Positions 14,321-17,446 of a stretch of DNA of 17,446 nucleotides are shown one piece after another. The DNA is from Halobacteriales archaeon QS_9_70_65 (GTDB lineage: Archaea; Halobacteriota; Halobacteria; Halobacteriales; Haloarculaceae). The DNA lies in contig PXSC01000200.1 of the NCBI GenBank assembly GCA_003023535.1, positions 1-17,446 of the forward strand, written 5' to 3'. Position numbers and translations under genes: made by a program. How positions within the stretch are numbered: position 1 is the stretch's first letter; each line of letters opens with the position of its first letter. Below the pieces are notes generated by a model, which worked only from the letters and a program-made list of their open reading frames with translations, searched no databases and was not told the origin of the DNA.

Positions 14321-15757
14321 ATGGGTACGAACACACGCACCCTGAAACGACTGACGTATCGCCTCGGAACCGTTCTGTCGGCGTTGGTCGTGGTAGCGCT
14401 GCTCGCCGCCGCGTTCTCCGGCGCCGCGGCGGCTACCACAACACAGGAAGACAGGACGTCCGACGTCGAGTTCCCGATAGAAGTGACACCGGGGGTCGAC
14501 GGCGGTCTCGCCACCGACGGCGAGTTCGCGTACGCGATCGTCGACACCGGCGACGGCACGGACGAGATCGTCAAGATCGATCCGGAAAGCGAGGAGGTCG
14601 TCGACACCTACGACATGCCGTTCGACTACGGCTCCGGGCTGGCCATCGCCGAGGGCTCGCTGTGGGTGAGTTCGCTCCAGGCCGGCGAGGTGGCCGAGAT
14701 CGACCTCGACGGGGGCGGGACGGTCCGGCAGTTCGGCGTCACCGGGTCGCCGGCTGGGGTCGCTTACCTGGACGGGTCGCTGTGGGTCGGCGACCCCGGT
14801 CTGGACGTCGTCTCCGAGTTCTCGACCAACGGCGAGTACCGCGGCGACTTCGACACCGAAGAGTACACCGAGACCGTGTACAGTCTGGCCGGCGACGACG
14901 GCCGGCTCCGGCTCGGCGACGCCGACGACCCGGTGTCGTCGTCCGGCGTGAAGACCGTCACGACCGACGGGACCCTCCAGGACAGCCGCGACAGTGAAAC
15001 GACCGTCGACGCGGTCGCAACCAGCCGGTTCGGACTGCTCACGCCGACCGCGTCCGGCGACATCCAGCTGTTCATCGACACGGTCGAGCCGGTGGCCGAC
15101 GCCGGCCGGCCGCAAACCGGCATCGAACTGCGGCAGTTCGAACTCGACGGGTCGGCCTCGTTCGACCCCAACGGCGGGAACGTCTCCTACGAGTGGACCC
15201 AGACGGCCGGGCCATCGGTGACGCTACGGAACGCCTCGACCGCGACGCCGGAGTTCACCGCCCCCGACGTCGACGGTAACGCGACGCTGACGTTCGAGGT
15301 CGAGGTCAGCGACGACGCCGAGGAGCCCAATACGGCGACCGACACGGTCGACGTGACGGTCGTCGACCTCGGCCAGGAGGGCGAGCGGACCGACGACGCT
15401 TCCGTCTTCACGGCCGGCCAGACCAACCGCATCCAGCTGAACGCGAGCGCGAACGTCCGGGGGCAGGTTCGGGACGTCATCCCCGCGAGTTGGGACGTCT
15501 ACGAGGAGTACGGCTCGAACATCAGCCGCGTCGAGGAAGGCGAGGACGGCGAGGTCAAGTACGTGTACTTCGAGCAGCGAGTGCGCAGCGAGACGTCGCT
15601 GGAGTACTTCGTCGAGGTCCCCGACCGGACCGGCGAGTACGAGTTCCGCGACTTCGAGGTCCGGGCGACCGGCTTCGAGCGGGCGAGCTGGCAGGCCGTC
15701 GACGGCACCAGCTCGACCGTCGTCGTCGTCGGACAGGACACCAATACGGAGGACTGA
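14321..15757 (+). CDS. Secreted beta-propeller protein with PKD domain
   Basis: A 478-residue exported protein. Residues 1-38 are a Sec-type signal peptide (basic start, hydrophobic core VLSALVVVALLAAAFSGAAA). Residues about 48-250 show repeated blade-like motifs such as GLAIAEGSLWVSSLQAGEVA and GVAYLDGSLWVGDPG, resembling NHL/SMP-30-type propellers. Residues about 256-348 are a PKD/REJ-type Ig-like domain (PVADAGRPQTGIEL, DGSASFDPNGGNVSYEW). Residues about 360-472 are a beta-sandwich found at the end of many haloarchaeal surface proteins (VRDVIPASWDV, DRTGEYEF). There are several N-glycosylation sequons (N288, N304, N320, N374, N400). No PGF-CTERM or other anchor follows, so it may be released or attached through partners. 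ATG 14321 is preferred over GTG 14318 given the promoter distance. The role is probably an extracellular or S-layer-associated binding protein; the substrate is unknown. Confidence 0.8.
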   Translation: MGTNTRTLKRLTYRLGTVLSALVVVALLAAAFSGAAAATTTQEDRTSDVEFPIEVTPGVDGGLATDGEFAYAIVDTGDGTDEIVKIDPESEEVVDTYDMPFDYGSGLAIAEGSLWVSSLQAGEVAEIDLDGGGTVRQFGVTGSPAGVAYLDGSLWVGDPGLDVVSEFSTNGEYRGDFDTEEYTETVYSLAGDDGRLRLGDADDPVSSSGVKTVTTDGTLQDSRDSETTVDAVATSRFGLLTPTASGDIQLFIDTVEPVADAGRPQTGIELRQFELDGSASFDPNGGNVSYEWTQTAGPSVTLRNASTATPEFTAPDVDGNATLTFEVEVSDDAEEPNTATDTVDVTVVDLGQEGERTDDASVFTAGQTNRIQLNASANVRGQVRDVIPASWDVYEEYGSNISRVEEGEDGEVKYVYFEQRVRSETSLEYFVEVPDRTGEYEFRDFEVRATGFERASWQAVDGTSSTVVVVGQDTNTED

Positions 15758-15809
15758 CACCCCGACCGACGGACGACGCGAGACCCCCAGAGGTTTGTCG
15801 GTCGGCGAC

Positions 15810-15816
15810 GGAGGGG
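15810..15816 (+). promoter_or_regulatory. Ribosome-binding site deciding the zinc-finger start
   Basis: GGAGGGG lies five bases before ATG 15822 and is complementary to the archaeal 16S rRNA 3' end. It is one of the few clear Shine-Dalgarno sequences in the window, where most genes look leaderless. Confidence 0.5.
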
Positions 15817-15821
15817 ACGGT

Positions 15822-16124
15822 ATGTACGCCTGCGACGCCTGCGGCGAGGAGTTCGAGACCCTCTCGGCGCTCCGCATCGAGCACGAACCCTGCGCCGTCG
15901 CCGAGCGCCGGCGCCGCTACGAGGAGGCCGTCGAGCGACTGCGCGAGGAGCGCGGCGTCGACCTCGACGACCGGTGTCGGGTAATCGCGACCGGCGAGGA
16001 GATCGAGATCGTCGACGTCGACTCCGGCGAGAGCGACGCGGACGATCCCGAGGTGCTGTGGGTGCCCGCCGGCGAGGACGACGCGGACGACAGGCGCCGG
16101 GCGTCGTTCGACGAGATCGTCTAA
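15822..16124 (+). CDS. Small C2HC zinc-finger protein, 100 aa
   Basis: A 100-residue acidic protein with an N-terminal zinc finger, Cys4-x2-Cys7-x13-His21-x2-Cys24 (YACDACGEEFETLSALRIEH), followed by a charged helix (ERRRRYEEAVERLREERG) and an Asp/Glu-rich tail. A purine-rich ribosome-binding site GGAGGGG at 15810-15816, five bases before ATG 15822, selects this start over an in-frame TTG at 15795. It follows the propeller gene by 64 bp on the same strand. Such proteins are common in haloarchaea and are presumed DNA-, RNA- or protein-binding; no specific function is known to me. Confidence 0.8.
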   Translation: MYACDACGEEFETLSALRIEHEPCAVAERRRRYEEAVERLREERGVDLDDRCRVIATGEEIEIVDVDSGESDADDPEVLWVPAGEDDADDRRRASFDEIV

Positions 16125-16425
16125 CTGTCGGCGGACGGCCCACGGCCGAGGGTCGACGACCGCAGGCCGGAGTGCGTTCGCCGCCACCGGGGCCCCGGAG
16201 CCGCGTCCGCGACCCGACGCCGTTCGTCGGCCGGTCGAGCCCCGCCCCGGCCACCCGTCCTGCAGGGGCGGCGAGCAGTCCGTCGGCGACGTCGCCGACG
16301 GGGCGGTCGCGGAGACGGGTTGGAGCCCCGCAACGGTGTGTCTCGGGCCGAGACAAGGCTTATTACTCCGATGGCCAACGGCCGGCCGTGAACAGTTCCC
16401 ACCCGACCACCCTCCACGAACACCG
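16125..16425. promoter_or_regulatory. Intergenic region upstream of the ABC operon, with 22-bp perfect palindrome
   Basis: No credible gene is seen in these 301 bp. At 16280-16301 lies a perfect 22-bp palindrome with half-site CCGTCGGCGAC. A TATA-like patch (GGCTTATTACTCC, 16357-16369) sits 57-69 bp upstream of the ATPase ATG, implying a leader of about 35-40 nt. The palindrome lies about 60 bp upstream of that TATA patch, where an activator or repressor could bind. It could also be a terminator stem for the preceding zinc-finger gene. Confidence 0.5.
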
Positions 16426-17358
16426 ATGGTCGTCGAGATAGACGGCCTCACCAAGCGGTACGGCGACGTCACCGCCGTCGAGGACCTCACCCTGTCGGTC
16501 GCGGACGGCGAGGTCTACGGCTTCCTCGGTCCGAACGGCGCCGGCAAGTCCACCACGATCAACGTCATGTTGGACTTCGCCAGACCGACCGCCGGCGAGG
16601 TCCGCGTGTTCGGCCGGGAGGCCGCCGCCGAGAGCGTCGCCATCCGCCGCCGGACCGGCACGCTTCTGGAGGGCTACGGCGTCTACCCCCAGTTGACCGG
16701 CCGCGAACACCTCGAACACGCCATCCGGACGAAGGAGGCCGACGACGACCCCGCGGAGTGGCTCGACCGCGTGAACCTCCTGGAAGCCGCCGACCGGCCC
16801 GCCGGCGGCTACTCGAAGGGGATGTGCCAGCGAATGGCCATCGCGATGGCGCTCGTCGGCGACCCGGACCTGCTCGTCCTCGACGAACCGACCACGGGCC
16901 TGGACCCCAACGGTGCCCGGACGATGCGGCACCTCGTCCAGGCGGCCGCCGCCGACGGGACGACCGTCTTCTTTTCCTCGCACATCCTCGAACAGGTCGA
17001 GGCCGTCGCCGACCGGGTCGGAATCCTGCTGGACGGCGAACTCGTCGCCGAGGGCGACCTGGACGACCTCCGGCGGGAACTCGGCGTCGGCGCGACGCTC
17101 GCCGTCGACGTCACGGACGTCCCACCGACGCTCCCGGAGGCCATCGAGACCCGGCCCGGCGTCACGGACGTCGCGGTCGAGGAGGACACCCTCCACGTCC
17201 AGTGCGAGGGCGGGGACGCGAAGCTCGCGGCGCTGCAGACGGTCGCCGAGGCCGGCGTCTACCGGGACTTCGAGCTGACCGAGGCCTCCCTGGAGGACGT
17301 CTTCGCCAGCCACACGAGCCCCGGGAAGCCCGAACGGCCGTCGGGGGCCCGGCCATGA
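16426..17358 (+). CDS. ABC transporter ATP-binding protein (ABC-2 exporter type)
   Basis: A 310-residue ATPase subunit of an ABC-2 type exporter of the CcmA/NatA/DrrA kind. Motifs are Walker A GPNGAGKST (35-43), the signature loop YSKGMCQR (129-136, replacing the usual LSGGQ as in many of this class), Walker B LLVLDEP (149-155), D-loop GLD (158-160) and switch His186 in SSHILEQVE. A C-terminal accessory domain (about 215-300) is typical of this group. The Q-loop region reads GTLLEGYGVYPQLTGREH. The gene ends at TGA 17356-17358, overlapping the ATG of the permease by 4 bp (ATGA), which shows translational coupling. ATG 16426 is chosen because the family alignment begins there. Typical substrates (drugs, sodium, lipids) cannot be decided. 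Confidence 0.95.
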   Translation: MVVEIDGLTKRYGDVTAVEDLTLSVADGEVYGFLGPNGAGKSTTINVMLDFARPTAGEVRVFGREAAAESVAIRRRTGTLLEGYGVYPQLTGREHLEHAIRTKEADDDPAEWLDRVNLLEAADRPAGGYSKGMCQRMAIAMALVGDPDLLVLDEPTTGLDPNGARTMRHLVQAAAADGTTVFFSSHILEQVEAVADRVGILLDGELVAEGDLDDLRRELGVGATLAVDVTDVPPTLPEAIETRPGVTDVAVEEDTLHVQCEGGDAKLAALQTVAEAGVYRDFELTEASLEDVFASHTSPGKPERPSGARP

Positions 17359-17446
17359 GCTGGCGGGAAGTCGCCCGGCGGGACGTTCTCAGCGTCTATC
17401 GGTCCCGGACCGGCCCGGCCGTCGCCGCCCTGGTCGCGCTGTTCAC
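17355..17446 (+). CDS. ABC-2 type transporter permease, N-terminal part (runs off window)
   Basis: ATG 17355 overlaps the ATPase stop codon. The visible 30 residues start MSWREVARRDVLSVYRSRT and then become hydrophobic (VAALVALF), the cytoplasmic lead-in and first transmembrane helix typical of haloarchaeal ABC-2 permeases. The identification rests mainly on position and this N-terminal pattern. Confidence 0.8.
   Translation, partial: MSWREVARRDVLSVYRSRTGPAVAALVALF

Noticed and set aside
16130..16356. Minus-strand frame in the region before the ABC operon
   Set aside because: It continues through the zinc-finger gene as a shadow and lacks protein-like composition.
1..17446. CRISPR array, tRNA or rRNA genes
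   Set aside because: No regularly spaced direct repeats, cloverleaf with a GTTCRANYC-type arm, or rRNA-like conserved stretches were seen by eye.

Overview
The window looks like chromosome of a halophilic archaeon (class Halobacteria). It is very GC-rich, and the encoded proteins are strongly acidic. Several genes have AT-rich TATA-like boxes about 25-30 bp before the start codon, the leaderless arrangement usual in haloarchaea. The gene families are also typical: a Bat-type PAS/GAF regulator with a bacterio-opsin-activator HTH, Tat/lipobox lipoproteins, small CxxC zinc proteins, a haloarchaeal dCTP deaminase/dUTPase-like protein and a PKD-containing secreted protein.

Layout. 1-430 (+) is the 3' end of a cytochrome P450. 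512-1159 (-) is a lipoprotein gene split by one in-frame TAG. 1160-2269 is a poorly coding, decayed stretch. It holds a possible signal-peptide remnant, a 61-aa zinc-ribbon gene (1685-1870, -), a 48-codon coding remnant and three perfect hairpins in 72 bp. 2270-3767 (-) is a membrane PAS histidine kinase whose N-terminus is out of frame. 3818-3960 (-) resembles the tail and end-hairpin of an IS200/IS605 (TnpB) element. 3998-4426 (-) is a dUTPase/dCTP-deaminase-like protein, divergent from an Old Yellow Enzyme-type flavin oxidoreductase (4534-5841, +). That gene converges on a MATE transporter (5853-7268, -). Upstream of the transporter are a rhomboid protease with a 3' frameshift (7382-8370, -) and a 1481-aa multi-sensor Bat-type regulator (8476-12921, -). 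Divergent from the regulator is a DUF4349 lipoprotein with an apparent internal deletion (13191-14025, +). Then come a secreted beta-propeller/PKD protein (14321-15757, +), a C2HC zinc-finger protein (15822-16124, +), and an ABC transporter operon (ATPase 16426-17358, permease from 17355).

Functional reading. I see no single pathway. The window combines envelope and transport functions (MATE, ABC-2 type exporter, rhomboid, lipoproteins, secreted propeller) with signalling (histidine kinase, Bat regulator) and redox enzymes (P450, OYE). I do not recognise a defence island, CRISPR array, tRNA or rRNA.

The most distinctive feature is the density of broken genes. A premature amber codon, two internal deletions or frameshifts, a 3'-terminal frameshift, a transposon scar and two gene stubs fall in one 14-kb stretch. 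Either the locus is decaying or the assembly carries indels. The intact candidates worth attention are the very large kinase-less sensor-regulator and a kinase with a degenerate ATP-binding domain. A 22-bp perfect palindrome lies ahead of the ABC operon.
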